Shown in pieces: positions 21,034 to 33,614 of a stretch of DNA of 64,000 nucleotides. Source of the stretch: Cryptomeria japonica (taxonomy: Eukaryota; Streptophyta; Pinopsida; Cupressales; Cupressaceae); assembly GCF_030272615.1 (NCBI RefSeq), contig NC_081409.1:530322291-530386290 (forward strand), given 5' to 3'. How positions within the stretch are numbered: position 1 is the stretch's first letter; every line of letters starts with the position of its first letter. The notes under the pieces are model-generated. The model was given only the letters and a program-made list of their open reading frames with translations, was not told where the DNA came from and ran no database searches. The translations under genes were made by a program, and so were the position numbers.

Positions 21034-23609
21034 TGTAAGGATGTAAATCGTGCTAACTTCAAAAATAGACAAAATACTCTTCATTCTTAAATAAACTCAT
21101 AAATCAGTTAATAAATCTATTTCATTCCACTTTTCCATCCATAGCTTCATTTGATCATTCCATTTAGATCGTAATAAACACAAAATTTCTATAAAAGATA
21201 GCGATTCTTCATTCAATAAATTGCTAAAAGTAGCATCTCAATCATACAATACTTAAGTATTTCAAGTTGCCTTAAGTTCAATAATAAATAATACAAAGTA
21301 ATGGGTAAGAGGCATCCATTGATCTACAACCCAAGCTATCGCCAATGAAATCTTTAGCAAGAAGATGAGAACAAGATTCAGGCACTTTCTCCACCCAACC
21401 TTGAAGCTTACGCTTCCCTGGAATTCTTGGTCAATCAAGAATACCCGACCCTGCATGAATTGCTTAGCAAAAGAATTCAAAAGGCAAGATGGAATCTGGT
21501 GTGTGCCTAGATGATACATGCATTTTCAATTTTCTAATTCTATTAAGAAACAAGCATTCATTATCAATCAACGATATGGTAGAGAGCATAAAATAAAATA
21601 ATTCCATCTATTTCAATGGTTCTTTCAATTTGATTACTTTGTCGAGTATAATGCCATGCACAACAAAAATAGATAGTTGGAAAAGCAACTATTCTCTCTA
21701 TAATCCACTTTTGGCACCCATCCTGGAAGGTAACTTTCCACAAACACAAGCCTATCTAGCTTTGTTCACATAAATCTAAGATAAATTCATATAGAAGACA
21801 ATCTTTTGCCTTTCAATTCTAGCTTCCTATTTCTTGCAAGATAAAAATACAATGCTATGAAGACAATCTTTCATTTGAATAGAAATTGATAGAATAAATC
21901 TTTTATTACAACCAATCCTATCTGACAAGAAACAATCTTTTATGAATAATCAAATATACATCTGAAAGAAAACAATCTTTCCTTTCTATCTTTCAAGCAA
22001 TTTAAAGACAAGAATTAAATATTAAGAAGGTGTAACACATGTATGTATCTTACATATAAATTGAATAAAATGAGTACACATTCTTTTATTCAATTATCAA
22101 AACATTTAAATAGCATAATCATTAACATGCATTCCATTTCTTATGGTTTATAAATCTAAGTTTTATATCCTCTAAGCTCTCTATCTTTCCATGTGTCTTG
22201 GTTCATTTACCTCTTTTCTTGAACATCATACTAATATGTGACTTTCCATGATTTAAGAACTCAACTCACTAATTTTACTAATTTTCCATTACAACTATCT
22301 AACATGATGAAATTCATAAAGTGCCTATCTATATGGCCTTTCAAATGAGACAACTAATCGCCATCTTTACTTTTCATGCAAGGATCAAATTCAAAAGTGT
22401 AAGTCTTTTCTAAACAAATTCAAAATAAACTTCAATTCTTAATAATTCATTATCCTAGTATTTCATCTTCTTTGAAGTTCAATTTCAGAGTTCCTCTCTC
22501 TATCCTCTTACTCTATTCCTAGAGGATTGGGTGATCTATTTTCTAAGAGTTTTACTAAGTTTTATCAACAAGTTTCATAAAATATATCATTATTGCATCT
22601 ATATTTGCATGATCGTAATTTAAATAATTAAAAATGATTCATATTGCAACTCTAACTCTTCCATTAGAATATTTCATAAATATAAAACAAGATCATTCTT
22701 TATCTCTTAAATCTCTTCAACAAAACATACTAGATTTGAGCCTACCTCAAGAAATGCGATCCAGGTCTATTATGATCCTTGATAACTTCAAATTGTCGAT
22801 AATACGTCTAGATTCCAATGCTTTCCTTCTCGACGCTCTTCTATCTCACGATCTCTCTATTACTAGTTCTTATTCTTTGAATATTCTTAGAATTTCTCTA
22901 ATAATAATAAAATAACTATCACTCAATCAAGAATCCTAACCCCTAAGTTCGACCCTAAATCAAAGATGATCATCATTGATCTTTAACGACATAGTCATAA
23001 TCACATCTAAATCTCCTCTACTCTTCTCTTCCACATTCCATTCTCTAATCCTTCATTGCATCTATCTTTTCCTCTTCCATCTCTATTCTTGCCTCTCCCT
23101 TCTTTTCTATTGATCCTTCACTACTATTTATACTATTCTTATCCTATGTTGGTTGCTATTCTCTTGGCATTTACTTAGCCATAACATCGACACCACTGAT
23201 AATTATTTAAGTTCTTATAGTTCTACATGACTTAGAACTCTAATGGTTGCATACATGTCAACAAGGCTTGCATCTATCGTTTAAAACATTTAACAGAACA
23301 ACTCACCTCCTTTCCACGTCTACCTATCTTCTCTGATAGCTAATGTTTTGTTTTAACCACGGGTACTAGATATTACTGCAGGTTGTGTCTACGTGGCTTT
23401 TACTTCCTGCCAAGTCGACAAGTATCGACATGCAAAGTTTAGTTAAATTAACTTCTTACTATTCACGTCGATTAAGGTAGACATTGGTGGATTTACATGG
23501 GCTGGTAACCCACAGTACCATTAATGCATGCCACATGTTTTGGCAGATTGCAACGTGGATAATCTTTATGCAATTTTAAAGGAGTGATCGGTGTTATCAC
23601 CATGTGGTG

Positions 23610-23700
23610 TATGTTTTAAAAATGGGAGGAGGGGTGGTCGATGGTAATACCGACCCCTCCCTTTAAATAAGGGGGTGGTCGATATTACTATCGACCACCC
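23610..23700. repeat. Two adjacent hairpins with GGTGGTCGAT arms
   Basis: 23673-23700 is a perfect 12 bp stem (GGGTGGTCGATA / TATCGACCACCC) with a 4 base loop TTAC. Just before it, GGAGGGGTGGTCGATGG..TACCGACCCCTCC (23626-23660) forms a related bulged hairpin. A weaker third copy of the motif lies at 23587-23602. The unit recurs, so it looks like a duplicated regulatory or structural module in the LTR. Confidence 0.6.
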
Positions 23701-23958
23701 TTGTTATTGTTTTAATAACTTTCTTTAAACTAACCTGCCTCCTTATATCTTATTTTCTATTATTATTTTTTTAATTTTAAATATATTTATATATAAATAA
23801 TGACTTATCAATTTTAGTCGCTTTCAAATTATATATGTAAACATTAAACTTGTTAATACATTATGGATTTTCATAAAATAGTTTAATTCCACAAATATAT
23901 TTACATATTCGATAATTACATTCGCATTTACCATAACATGATCGAATTATTTTAGAAT

Positions 23959-23982
23959 TCATATACATACATATACATATAC

Positions 23983-24028
<46 letters not shown>

Positions 24029-24050
24029 TATGTATATATATTTATTTTAA
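23959..24050. repeat. TA/TACA microsatellite
   Basis: ATACATACATATACATATACAT leading into an uninterrupted TA run of about 30 bp (23989-24020), then TATA-rich sequence. A simple slippage repeat. Confidence 0.85.
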
Positions 24051-24830
24051 TCTCAAATGATTACGTAGATATAAACAAAATTCATGAAGTAATCATATTT
24101 CACGATAATTGGATATTTATAACTATATAGATATACATGTATATGATTAAATCGATTTCTCATATGCATTTATATTTTATACTATTGTCCAATTTACAAA
24201 AGTAAACTCATAAGTATAGTTTTTCATACATTTATACATGTCTAAACAGAACATAAAAACCCAGGGTCAATATTCATTTTTGAATCATTTACACATTTTA
24301 TCTCTTTTAACAATAAAGCCTAATATTTCACAATCACTCATACAACTTAGATTTAATTCAAACACCACTCACATCATGCAATCAATGCTCATGTATAATT
24401 ATTTAAATCAATCTACTACTCATTCCAAATTCATCATTTCAATTTGAACAAACACTCAAATAAGGTCATTTAAATCATCCATATTTACAAGATGAAAATT
24501 ATAAGTCCTAATGTGGTGTGTGAGAGATTCCATCTATCCTAACGAAATACAAGATCTAAGACAAAACTACCTGAACCATGTTCTCGCCTTCATCATTGTT
24601 CACTTGTTCCTGCATTCACTTGCACTCAATCGCTCATTAGCAATGACAATCCCAATTTACAATAGAAATTATTATTGATCATTCAATATATAAATCATTT
24701 CAGTGCATTTGATCTCCTATCTTATTTCATTGATAATTACAATTTCATTTCATTTCCAATTCATTTGCGAAAAATAAACATTATTTTCCTAATTAAATAA
24801 TTATGGAAAAATAGGGTCCATGACAATTAG

Positions 24831-26032
24831 TCTTCACCAGATACAACAAATTAAAATCCAAAACAAAACTGATGAACCATAGCAATAGACAGATAAGAAA
24901 ATTATTAGCACAACACACAACACCAATATTTTTGACATGGAAAACCCTATTAAGGGAAAAACCACGATGGGATCCTACCCATAGTAAGATGATACTCTAC
25001 AGTAGTATGTGAAAATATTACAATGGGGAATGCACATTCATTCAGGCACATTGCTCACTACTCAAAAGATATTTTCTCGGAAGGCTACAACCCTCAGGGA
25101 AGCCTTATTGACTTACAATATGAGTCAGACTACAATCCGAAAGAAATGAACTACAATGATAGCACCTACAAATGAATGATGATAGTTTCCGTTAAGCATA
25201 ATTGTCTGCCCTGCAACACCAATCTCACCTCAATACTTCGTTGAATGATAAATCTCTTGTTCACACATTCACCTCTCTTTGATAATCCAAACACAATATC
25301 GATACTCAAATTACATGAATTTCTCACCTATATATACAAGTCATCAACCTAGATAACAAGGTCGACTAAACCCTCAACTCACAATTACAAAAATTACATT
25401 ACATGATACAAATATCGATCATCAAAATAATATAATGATTTACATTACATAGAATGGACCTAATTCAAATTCCCAAATGATCATATCCACCAGAAATTAT
25501 GCCAAGATCAACCACAGCACGCTACACCATCAGAAATACCGCATAACACAAAAATCATTACCGGTTGATGAAAACCACCAAAAAATCACACAAAAATCAA
25601 TGTGGATCACCAAAACAAATAGGACATGACTAGGAAACACCATCAAGCATATTAGAATCATCCTGTATAGTTGCACCAACGCCATTTTTTAAATCTTCAT
25701 TTGTCAACGTCTAGAAGCAAGAACATAGCCAATAAACAACTATCACAAAGAAAGATAAATTGTGGGTCACCAAATCATGAACCATCTGAAATAAAGATAC
25801 ACAAGATCATCCTAAACAATATCCCAAAGCCTCAGCACTAGATATGATCACACCAAAATATACCAGAGGAAATACTGATCTCTGCAAAATAGTGATCAAC
25901 AAAACCAAACTACAAAATCGGATCAGAAATCTTCCCAAACTCACCGGAATAAATCACATGAGTATGTTGACATCAATGACAACAACATATCCTAGCAACA
26001 ACAATGAACAACCATATCCAACAACTCCAACA
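24831..26032 (-). repeat. Copia-A 5' LTR, outer piece
   Basis: Continues the LTR broken at 21034. It contains ACACCAATATTTTTGACATGG and the core CATGGAAAACCC..AAGGGAAAAACCACG (24936-24966), and ends ..CAACTCCAACA at 26032. Positions 25515-26032 match the 3' LTR piece 8531-9053. Minus-strand TATA candidate at 25328-25336 (GTATATATAG). Reassembled LTR length is about 1.25 kb. Confidence 0.82.
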
Positions 26033-26283
26033 TTCATCACATTAGTCATCTCAAAATTAAACAAGGCACACAACAATGCTTCCTTAGCTCTAATATTAAA
26101 TTCAACTTCATCTATCTCATCCAGAGTTGTAGGACCATTCTAAGGAGCATTATACACATACTTAGTAATCTTAAAATAGTATTAACCAATGCATCTCAAA
26201 TGACATTCCATTCTGTTCTTCCAGAGAGTGTAATGCATCCCATCAAACCTCACTCTATCCTTCTTAAAAGAAAAGGTTGACAT
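26033..26283 (-). pseudogene. gag: Copia-B gag, N-terminal fragment
   Basis: Starts at the ATG ending at 26283 (MSTFSFKKDRVRFDGMHY), then LWKNRMECHLRCIG and, after stops at 26182 and 26140, TTLDEIDEVEFNIRAKEALL and LFNFEMTNVMN at the junction with Copia-A (26032). It is colinear with Copia-A gag 20926-20680. The remainder of Copia-B must lie left of Copia-A, beyond this window. Confidence 0.8.
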
Positions 26284-26325
26284 CCCATATCACCTCAAGA
26301 GATCAAGCTTCTTCCAAAGGATATA

Positions 26326-26337
26326 GCTCTAATACCA
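26326..26337 (-). promoter_or_regulatory. Copia-B primer binding site
   Basis: The minus strand reads TGGTATTAGAGC, one C-to-T change from the Met PBS TGGTATCAGAGC, 2 bp from the LTR edge at 26340. Confidence 0.85.
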
Positions 26338-26339
26338 AT

Positions 26340-27670
26340 TGTTGGCAACAATGCTAAAAACTGAGAGAGGGGGGGGTGAATCAGTTTTCTCATAAAATCA
26401 ACACAACTCAAACACAAATCCAAATCTAATAACAAACAATAAAAGAATAAATTAACACCACATCAATAACACACATAACACTAATATTTTTGACGTGGAA
26501 AACCCAGTTAAGGGAAAAACCACGGTGAGAACCTAGCCACAATGAGTTAATACCCTATTAGGAGTAAATTTAAATATTACAATGGGGAATGCACATGCAT
26601 TTAGGCACACTTCCTAGAGCTCACTGCTCAAATCACAAAACAAGAAGGGTTACAACCCTAGGGAAGACTCACTGCCTTACAAAAACATTTGAATTACATC
26701 CAAAGGATCATGAATTGATGAAATAGCATCTTCTCATGCCTAGTTACAGTTATGGTTAAGCACATATACTGAAACTCTAGTCTTCCACACTTCACACTTT
26801 TTCTCACTTCTCCTCTACTACTGAAATATCAAATCATTGTTCGCACATGCAGATACATGTCTCATATGAATATTAAATACATTTATAGAAATCATCAACC
26901 TATATTTCAAGGTCGGCTAAACCCTCAACACAAATTACAAAAAAATAACTTCACACACTATGACAATACATGCGGACCAATAAAATGTTGGATAATAAAT
27001 AATCTAGACCTAAATCAATACCGCAACTAAGAAACATTTCCAAGAATTATACCTTGAACATCCACAACACACTACAATCACCAAGAATGTCGCATAACAC
27101 AAAGAAAACCACCAGATCAAGAAAATGATCAATAACGCACACAATGATCAATGTGGACCATCAACATGAATAGAACATGATCTTGAAACATCTGCAAGCA
27201 ATATGAATCACCACAAAAATAACCACAACATCACAATTTACTATAATCTCCATCATCATTATACTGAACCTCAAGAACATAAACTGAACTGACTATCAAA
27301 TTGAAAGATTCACTTGTGGATCTCCAAATCATGAACCATCTAAATTGAGGACACATGTGAATGTCCCAAACACTCTGCCAAATCTGCAAATAAAGATAAT
27401 GCAATTCTAGAGCAATGTGAAGCACAAACCAAAATATTGAATAACATGAACAACTGAATATCAACCATAATACCAAATCACACAACTCGATCAAGTATTG
27501 ATGCAGACCACTGAAGCTTCTGTTGAATCAACTAGAGATAAGTATCTCTACACCCATTAAACCATAATAGCTCAACTGCAACACACTTACCAAACTAACT
27601 CATTTAATCTAACTGCAACATTGTAATACATAGAAGAATATGTTGAAATCAATGACAACAAACCATTCCA
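26340..27670 (-). repeat. Copia-B 5' LTR
   Basis: Read on plus: TGTTGGCAACAATGC, then a G run with GTGAATCAG, ACACTAATATTTTTGACGTGG and the core GTGGAAAACCC..AAGGGAAAAACCACGG (26495-26525), ending about CCATTCCA at 27670. It is diverged from the Copia-A LTR but colinear over the first and last 200 bp. Minus-strand TATA candidate near 26890 (TATAAATG). The right edge is the point where gypsy-like sequence begins. Confidence 0.75.
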
Positions 27671-28536
27671 GAAAACTTCTTAGCAATATCTATGAACAAA
27701 TCTTAAGGTTACAAGCTTCTAGTGAGATAGACTCCAATGAGTGGGAATGAGACTCATATCATTATGAAGAATCCTTTGAAGGATCTTGTTATGCAAAAGA
27801 TGTTGATGTTGATGTAGTTCACTCATATGTAGGACAAACGTCAGAGTATAGACCATTTGAATTAGAATCACATCACATGGATTATGACTATAGTGAGGAC
27901 AATCGAAAACTAATCAAGAGAGGTCATTCTGAGGAGAGCAACTTCATAGAATTGGAAGTAACCATTGAAAACTTTGACATTTCCATTATGACCCTTATTG
28001 CCTTTGAGACTAACCAATCAAATGATCCTTTACCTTTGATACATCTAGAGCGTATTGAGTGGGAGCAAAATGAATCCATTGAGATAGATACTTTTCATAA
28101 TGACTATTCCATTGCTCAATATCTTAATGTTGTAGAACCTAAAAAATCTTCCACCAGTGATTTTAATGACACAACTTCTAGTCGAGGGGATGCCAAGTCT
28201 CTCAATTGCAAAATTTTAATAAATAAATCAAATATCAGATCTAATGCTGAAAATCATTTGATGGCAACATTAGATCAAGAAAAAGTAAAAAGAAAGGACG
28301 TATCTGATGGTGAAAACCTCCTTGAGGCTCCAAAGGATGAGATACTTGAAACTCTTCCCAAGCATTATCAGGAGAGGTCTTCAATATTGATCGAGCCAGT
28401 AGAATGAGTCAACATTGGAATGAAAGAATATCCAAAGATCATACATTAAGTAGCACCACTGTTAGAACAAGAGACACGGGATTTCATTGAATTCTTAAGA
28501 AAGTGACAAATTAACTTTGCTTGATCATATGTAGAT
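27671..28536 (+). pseudogene. pol: Tat pol linker upstream of RT
   Basis: An acidic, mostly unstructured stretch between where protease would end and RT begins. It is open from 27877 to 28407 and readable from about 27690 in the same frame (SYVGQTSEYRPFELESHHMD). Such spacers (IVSMMTLIAFE.. types) occur in plant Tat pol. No protease DTG motif lies in this piece. Stops at 28405, 28447 and 28502 precede RT. Confidence 0.55.
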
Positions 28537-29672
28537 ATGCTAGGCTTAGATCTTGATCTAATAGTGCATCATTTAAATGTATCTCCCGGAGTTAAACTAG
28601 TGAAGAAAAAATTGAGAAAAATGCATCCACACATAACTCTACTTGTAAAAGCAAAATTGAAGAAATTGTTAGATGTGGGGCTCATAAGATTAGTTGCCTA
28701 TCCAGAATGGGTTTCAAACATCATACCTATCTCTAAGTCAGATTAGATTATCAAGATATGTACAAATTTTAGGGATCTCAACAAAGCGTGTCCAAAGGAT
28801 AACTTCCCTTTTCCAAATATAGACATTATTGTAGATTTAATAGCTAGACATGCCATGTTTTTTTTAATGGATGGTTTTTTGGGATATAATCGAATCAAGA
28901 TAGCACCTAAGGATCAAGAGAAGATAGCTTTCACATGTCCTTGGAGAACATTTTGTTGGAACATCGTGCCTTTTGGACTAAAGAACATATGTACAACATA
29001 TCAAAGAGAAATGACGACATTTTTTCATGACATGATGCATTCATTCATGGAGGACTATGTTGATGACCTGTTAGAAAAATCATTCACCAGAGAAGGACAT
29101 CTTGAGATCCTAGATAAGATCTTTCAACATCAAGAAAAATTCAAGTTGTGTCTTAATCCAAAGAAATGTGGTTTTGGAGTCACATTTGGCAAGCTTTTAG
29201 GATACATCATTTCAGCTCAAAGCATAGAAGTGGATCCAACAAAGGTGAAAGAAATTATGAAAATGGAATCACCCAAGAATATCAGTCAACTAAGGTCTCT
29301 ACAAGGAAAGATACAGTCTATCAAAAGATTCATTTCTCAGTTAGCAGATAGATGTCACCCATTTACTCATCTGCTACACAAGAATGTTCCATTTAGATGG
29401 GATGACAAGTGTGAAGAAGCTTTCAACAAACTGAAAGAATATTTGATGAAACCACCTATTTTAATGTCACCAATCCAAGACAAACCACTTTTGCTCTACA
29501 TATCAGCCATGAAGGTATTATTGGGTGCTATTTAGTGCAACAAGACCATGAAAGAAAAGAAAGAGATATCTATTACATCAACTGAATATTAGCTGGGTAC
29601 GAGATTAACTATATATTTATTGAAAAAGCATATTTAATTGTAGCGTTCACATCTCAAAAACTACAACACTAT
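28537..29672 (+). pseudogene. pol: Tat pol: reverse transcriptase and RNase H
   Basis: RT entry HHLNVSPGVKLVKKKLRKM, then LLDVGLIRLVAYPEWVSN, CTNFRDLNKACPKDNFPFP, MDGFLGYNRIKIAPKDQEK, FGLKNICTTYQREM and the catalytic YVDD (about 29057-29068) intact. The connection CLNPKKCGFGVTFGKLLGY and HPFTHLLHKNVPFRWDDKCEE leads into gypsy RNase H (PPILMSPIQDKPLLLYIS). Stops at 28744, 29533 and 29590 plus frameshifts in 29540-29670 break it. Role: cDNA synthesis in the particle. Confidence 0.9.
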
Positions 29673-30541
29673 ATGTTGGCACATTCATCCAAGTTGATAG
29701 CTAAGATAGATCCATTAAAATATCTTCTTAGTAAAATAGTGCTAACAAGAAGATTAGGAAAGTGGGTTATGATCTTTAGTGAATTTGATATTGAGTATGT
29801 AGATAGAAAAGCTATCAAGAGTCAACTGATTGCAGATCAACTAGTTGATGCACCATTGTGTGATGACAATCCTTTGCACATTGAGTTTCTAGATGTAGAT
29901 GCTCTCATAGTTACAAAGCAGACATAAAAATTGTATTTTGATGGCTCTTATACTCAACATGGATCAGGAATTGGCATAGTGTTCATAACACCTCAAGAAC
30001 ATACAATCCCAAAGTCATATAGATTGAGGTTTCCTTGTACCAACAACATGGTAGAATATGAGGCATTAGTTACTGGGATCAAAATGCATATCGAATGGAA
30101 TATCATAGAGCTACATGTTTATGGGGATTCTCAATTGATAATTAATCAAGTCAACGATGATTATCAGACGAAAAGATGACAAGTTGATGCCTTACAAAAG
30201 GATGATTGATGACTTCAATTAATTTATGGAAATCATATTTGAACAAATGCCAAGGTCTGACAACAAAGTTACAGATGCTATGGCAACAATTGCTTCTCAT
30301 TTACAGACCTAGGAACACCAAACTAGTTATGAATTCCTAGTGGAAGAATTGTTTCATCTTGCCTATGATTTCCCCAATATCCAAATCATTTCCCACCTAG
30401 TAGGACCCGATTCCACTCATTATAGTCAAATTTATACCTACTAGAAGGACAATATCCTTCCCCTTGACCTATCAAAAAATGAAAATGAAATCTTTATTTG
30501 ACAATCCCCTCATTAAACTATCATTGTTGATACACTTTATC
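29673..30541 (+). pseudogene. pol: Tat pol: connection and second (archaeal-type) RNase H
   Basis: The end of the first RNase H region (LAHSSKLIAKIDPLKYLLSK, GKWVMIFSEFDIEYVDRKAI) is followed by the extra RNase H: LYFDGSYTQHGSGIGIVF (29931), NNMVEYEALVTGI and HVYGDSQLIINQVN supply the D-E-D residues. Then DNKVTDAMATIASHLQT and a spacer to DTLYQQGLDG, where LINE-B entered at 30558. Stops at 29925, 30177, 30208, 30310 and 30441. A second RNase H of this type marks Tat elements. Confidence 0.88.
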
Positions 30542-30558
30542 AACAAGGTTTGGATGGT
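30542..30558 (+). repeat. LINE-B target site duplication, left copy
   Basis: AACAAGGTTTGGATGGT, identical to 46974-46990. It encodes the ..QGLDG junction of Tat pol and is present once in an uninterrupted element. Confidence 0.93.
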
Positions 30559-30574
30559 CTAGTTGTAGTAATTT

Positions 30575-32334
30575 TTGGGGGTGATGGAGAGGAGTGGAGG
30601 TGAAGAGGAGAAGGGGAATGGTCAAGCCCAAAATTCAATTTTTTGGGGTGGGAGAACTGGATCAGCAGTAGGACAGCTTGTAGCAGGTGATTCAAGGAGC
30701 CCTTTGGAGGGGGAGAGTTCAAATGGTAAGGAACTCGATGCCCATTTGGATTTAGGGTACCTAGGTGGGGGACCCAAATCGTGCAGGGAGTGGATTGAAG
30801 TAGACAGGGTGAATGGTCAAGTTCAAAATTTAAACTTGTTGGGAAGCAAACCTGAAGCAGTATCAGGACAGTAGGTGGCAAGCAGTTCAAAGAGCCCTAT
30901 GGAGGGAATAGAATCTAATGGGAAGGATCTCGAGGCTCCTTTGAATTTGGGGGACCTAGATGGGGGCCTTAGATTGAGCGGACCCATTGGTAAATGGTTC
31001 TCTCTGTTTGGTATCAAACCCAAAGGTAAGTCATCCTTGCCTCCGGTTAAAAATACATCGAATATTTCTCAGGGAAAGTTTGCCATTTCCATTTTGGACC
31101 AAATTATAGATCAAAATATTGTTTGGATGGAAAGTACCCTGATAGGTAAATTCTTTGGGCCGAGACCTAACATTGAGGTTGTTCATGGATTTGTTAAGAG
31201 AAAATGGAATTTGAAAGGAAAGGTTGATGTGGTCGCTATGAATAAAGGATGTCTTTCCTTTTCTTTTTCATGTGAGGAAGATCATAGACAAATCCTTTGC
31301 AATGGAACCCAGTCGATAGGTAAATATCTAATGTATATCCAGAAATGGTACCCTAATGTGGGCCTGGATGATAAGTTTATGGTCCAAGTGCCGGTCTAGA
31401 TAAAGCTACCTAGGCTTCCTATAGAATATTGGGAGGAAGATGTGTTTGCTAGGATAGCCAATGCTTTTGGGGAGCTTCTTTCCATTGACCTGGTCAGGAC
31501 ATCTAGAAGAAGACTGATTTATGCTAGAATTTGTGTAGGGGTTGGGCCTGAGACGGATATGCCAAAGGAAATAGAGATAGATTCAAACTTGGCAAATGGA
31601 TGCAGAATATTGTTTATGAATCAATCCCTTTTTCTTATTTTCACTGTAAGAGAGTTGGGCACTAGGCTAAAAATTGCCCAAGCAATGTTGCCTAAACTCA
31701 AACACAAACTAAAGTTTGGAAAAAGGTGGAAAAGAACCCAATTACCAAGATTGAAAATTCTTTGAAAGCCTCTCCTTCTAATGGTTTGGATCAGGAGAAA
31801 CAGTCCCAGGTTGGAAGAATTGAAGAGGTATTAGCCAGGGAGTCGGGAAATGAAATGAAGAAAGGAGAGAAAGATAAGATCTCCCAGCAGGAAAATGAGA
31901 AGGAGAAAAATGGAAGGGATTCTAATGATGGAGAAAGGAAGTCACAATACAACAATCAAAATAATCAAAAGGATATGACAGAATAAAATTTAGCTCAGAG
32001 TGAGAAATGGGATAGTAGTCAAATGGATAAGGGAGATAGTCAATCCAAAGACAACAATGAAGAGGGAGACAATTTTAACTCAGTAGGAATTTCTTCTGAG
32101 TCAGAAAATAGAGCAAGCTGGATCCAAGATGCACAACTTGACAATATATTTGAGCAAGGGCTCTCGAAGATATCATTAGCCTCTTCGGCCCAGGTCAAGT
32201 TGACTTTCCTAGAGGAAAATGAACCAAGATGGGGAAATGAAGAAGATATAAAAAAGGCTCTGGGAAAGAGTGGGACAAAGAAGGAGGAGGAAGAAGTAAT
32301 GGAGGATAAAAGAAAGAACAAGAACAAAAAATAA
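30575..32334 (+). pseudogene. LINE-B ORF1: DUF4283-type RNA-binding protein
   Basis: ORF1 packages LINE RNA. The first ~200 codons (from MGVMERSGGEEEK) are Gly/Glu-rich. A DUF4283-like core follows (31040-31600: DQIIDQNIVWMESTLIGKFF, FVKRKWNLKGKVDVVAMN, RQILCNGTQSIGKYLMYIQK, IEYWEEDVFARIANAFG, RRRLIYARICVGV). The CCHC knuckle at about 31655-31690 reads YFHCKRVGH-AKNCP, with the first Cys replaced by Tyr and a stop inside. A Lys/Glu-rich tail follows in a shifted frame (31726-32334), with a SWIQDAQLDNIF motif. Stops at 30872, 31397 and 31984; frameshift near 31610. Confidence 0.8.
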
Positions 32335-32518
32335 ATAATAATAGCAATAAAAATAACACCACCACCAGAAATAATAGAAGTAGACTAGGGGATTTGGGGG
32401 ATCAGCATAAATCAGTAGGAAGATGTTGAAATGCAAAGAAGAGGACCATGGAAACCAACAACAATTTAGTAGATGGTACTCAAAGCACCATCTTTGAGGC
32501 AGGTATTTCTAAAAATTC

Positions 32519-33614
32519 ATGAAGATTATCTCCTGGAATATTCGAGGATTGAATAATCCTCACAAACATGATTTAATAAAAAGTATGATTAGAGACAAAA
32601 ATCAGGATATTTTTTTGATTCAGGAAACCAAAATGCCTAAGGATAAGGTTGAATGTTTCAAAATGTTTATTAATGGTGGAGTTAGTGGTGGTTGTTCAGA
32701 AGGGGCATCTGGGGGTATTGCTACTTTCTGGAATAAAAATAGTGTAAAAGGAGAAGTGTTGATTCAAGATAACAACTTGGCTTGCATAAGATTTAAGCAT
32801 TTGAAAGAGGGTACTTCATGGGTCTTGACTAATGTCTATGCCCCTAACACCAAGACTGGTAGAAGTGATTTCTAGAAATTCTTGTCCTCACTTAGAAGTA
32901 AGTTTGCTGAAGATAGCTGGATTATTATGGGGGATTTCAATACCCCTTTGAGGGAAAATGAGAAGAAGGGAGGGAGCCAAACCAATCTGGACAGCAAATT
33001 GGATTTGATGGAGTTCATCATTAATAATTCTCTCCATGATCTAGACTTGCAAGGGGTTAAATATACCTAGATCAACATAAGGAGTGGTGAAGACTTAATT
33101 CAGGTCAGACTCGATAGAGCTTTAATATCCCTAGATTGGTTTAATTCTAATTTTTGTTCTTTATCGGCCCATATTAGGGCCGGGTCGGATCATTATCCTA
33201 TATCCTTTACAACTGATGCTAAGAAGGGAAGAAGACATTTCCCTTATAGATTTGAGAGAATGTGGACAAAACACCCGAACCTGGAAAACAAAATCAAGGA
33301 ATGGTGGCAGGATAGAATTGAAGGAAATGCTATGTATAAGGTGGTCAAAAAGTTGAAGTTTGTGAAAGATAATGTTAAGAGATGGAATAAGGAGTCCTTT
33401 GGGAATAGTTTTATCTCCAAAGCTACCATTCTCTTAGATCTGAAAGATATCCAGGACGAGATTCAGAATAATGGCTATATCAAGGTCTCTAGAGAGGTTG
33501 AAGACGAGATTCTCATGAAATATCATGACATTATAGCTAAAGAAGAAACATTCTCGAAATAGAGGTCGAGAAATATTTGGTTGAAGGAAGGGGACATAAA
33601 TACCAAATACTTTC
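32519..33614 (+). pseudogene. LINE-B ORF2 part 1: APE-type endonuclease
   Basis: Starts at the ATG at 32519 (MKIISWNIRGLNNP), the standard plant L1 ORF2 opening. Apurinic-endonuclease motifs are all present: SWNIRG, IQETKMP, TNVYAPNT, IIMGDFNTPL, VRLDRALI and GSDHYPI (33187). The linker (FERMWTKHPNLENKIKEWW, RNIWLKEGDINTKYF) runs to 33614, where LARD-1 interrupts codon flow; HMSTLKHKAINR continues at 41875. Three in-frame TAG stops (32873, 33068, 33560) sit where Trp, Trp and Gln are expected. This domain nicks target DNA. Confidence 0.93.

Larger units (their letters stand above)
21034..24825 (-). mobile_element. 3.79 kb TG..CA insertion, probable gypsy solo LTR
   Basis: Starts TGTAAGGATGTAAATCG, ends GGGTCCATGACA, and is flanked by ATTAG at 21029-21033 and 24826-24830. 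Removing it makes the Copia-A LTR contiguous. On the minus strand it begins TGTCATGGACCCTATTTTTCC, like long LTRs of plant gypsy elements, hence the minus orientation. No coding similarity and no internal LTR pair seen. It contains hairpins at 23610-23700 and a TA microsatellite at 23959-24050. The short open frame at 22634-22915 looks accidental. Confidence 0.6.
8531..26032 (-). mobile_element. Copia-A: Ty1/copia retrotransposon with multiple insertions
   Basis: Minus-strand element in the order 5' LTR (26032-24826 plus 21033-20983), PBS, gag, protease, integrase, RT, RNase H, PPT, 3' LTR fragment (9053-8531). It is interrupted by a 3.79 kb insertion in the 5' LTR, a solo LTR between integrase and RT, LINE-A inside RT, a TRIM near the PPT and Gypsy-1 in the 3' LTR. 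The right end at 26032 (..CCAACA) abuts Copia-B gag, so it inserted there. All ORFs carry stops, so it is inactive. Confidence 0.85.

Noticed and set aside
23959-24050. TA-rich tract as an origin or centromere-type repeat
   Set aside because: A plain dinucleotide microsatellite inside an LTR; nothing else supports a special function.
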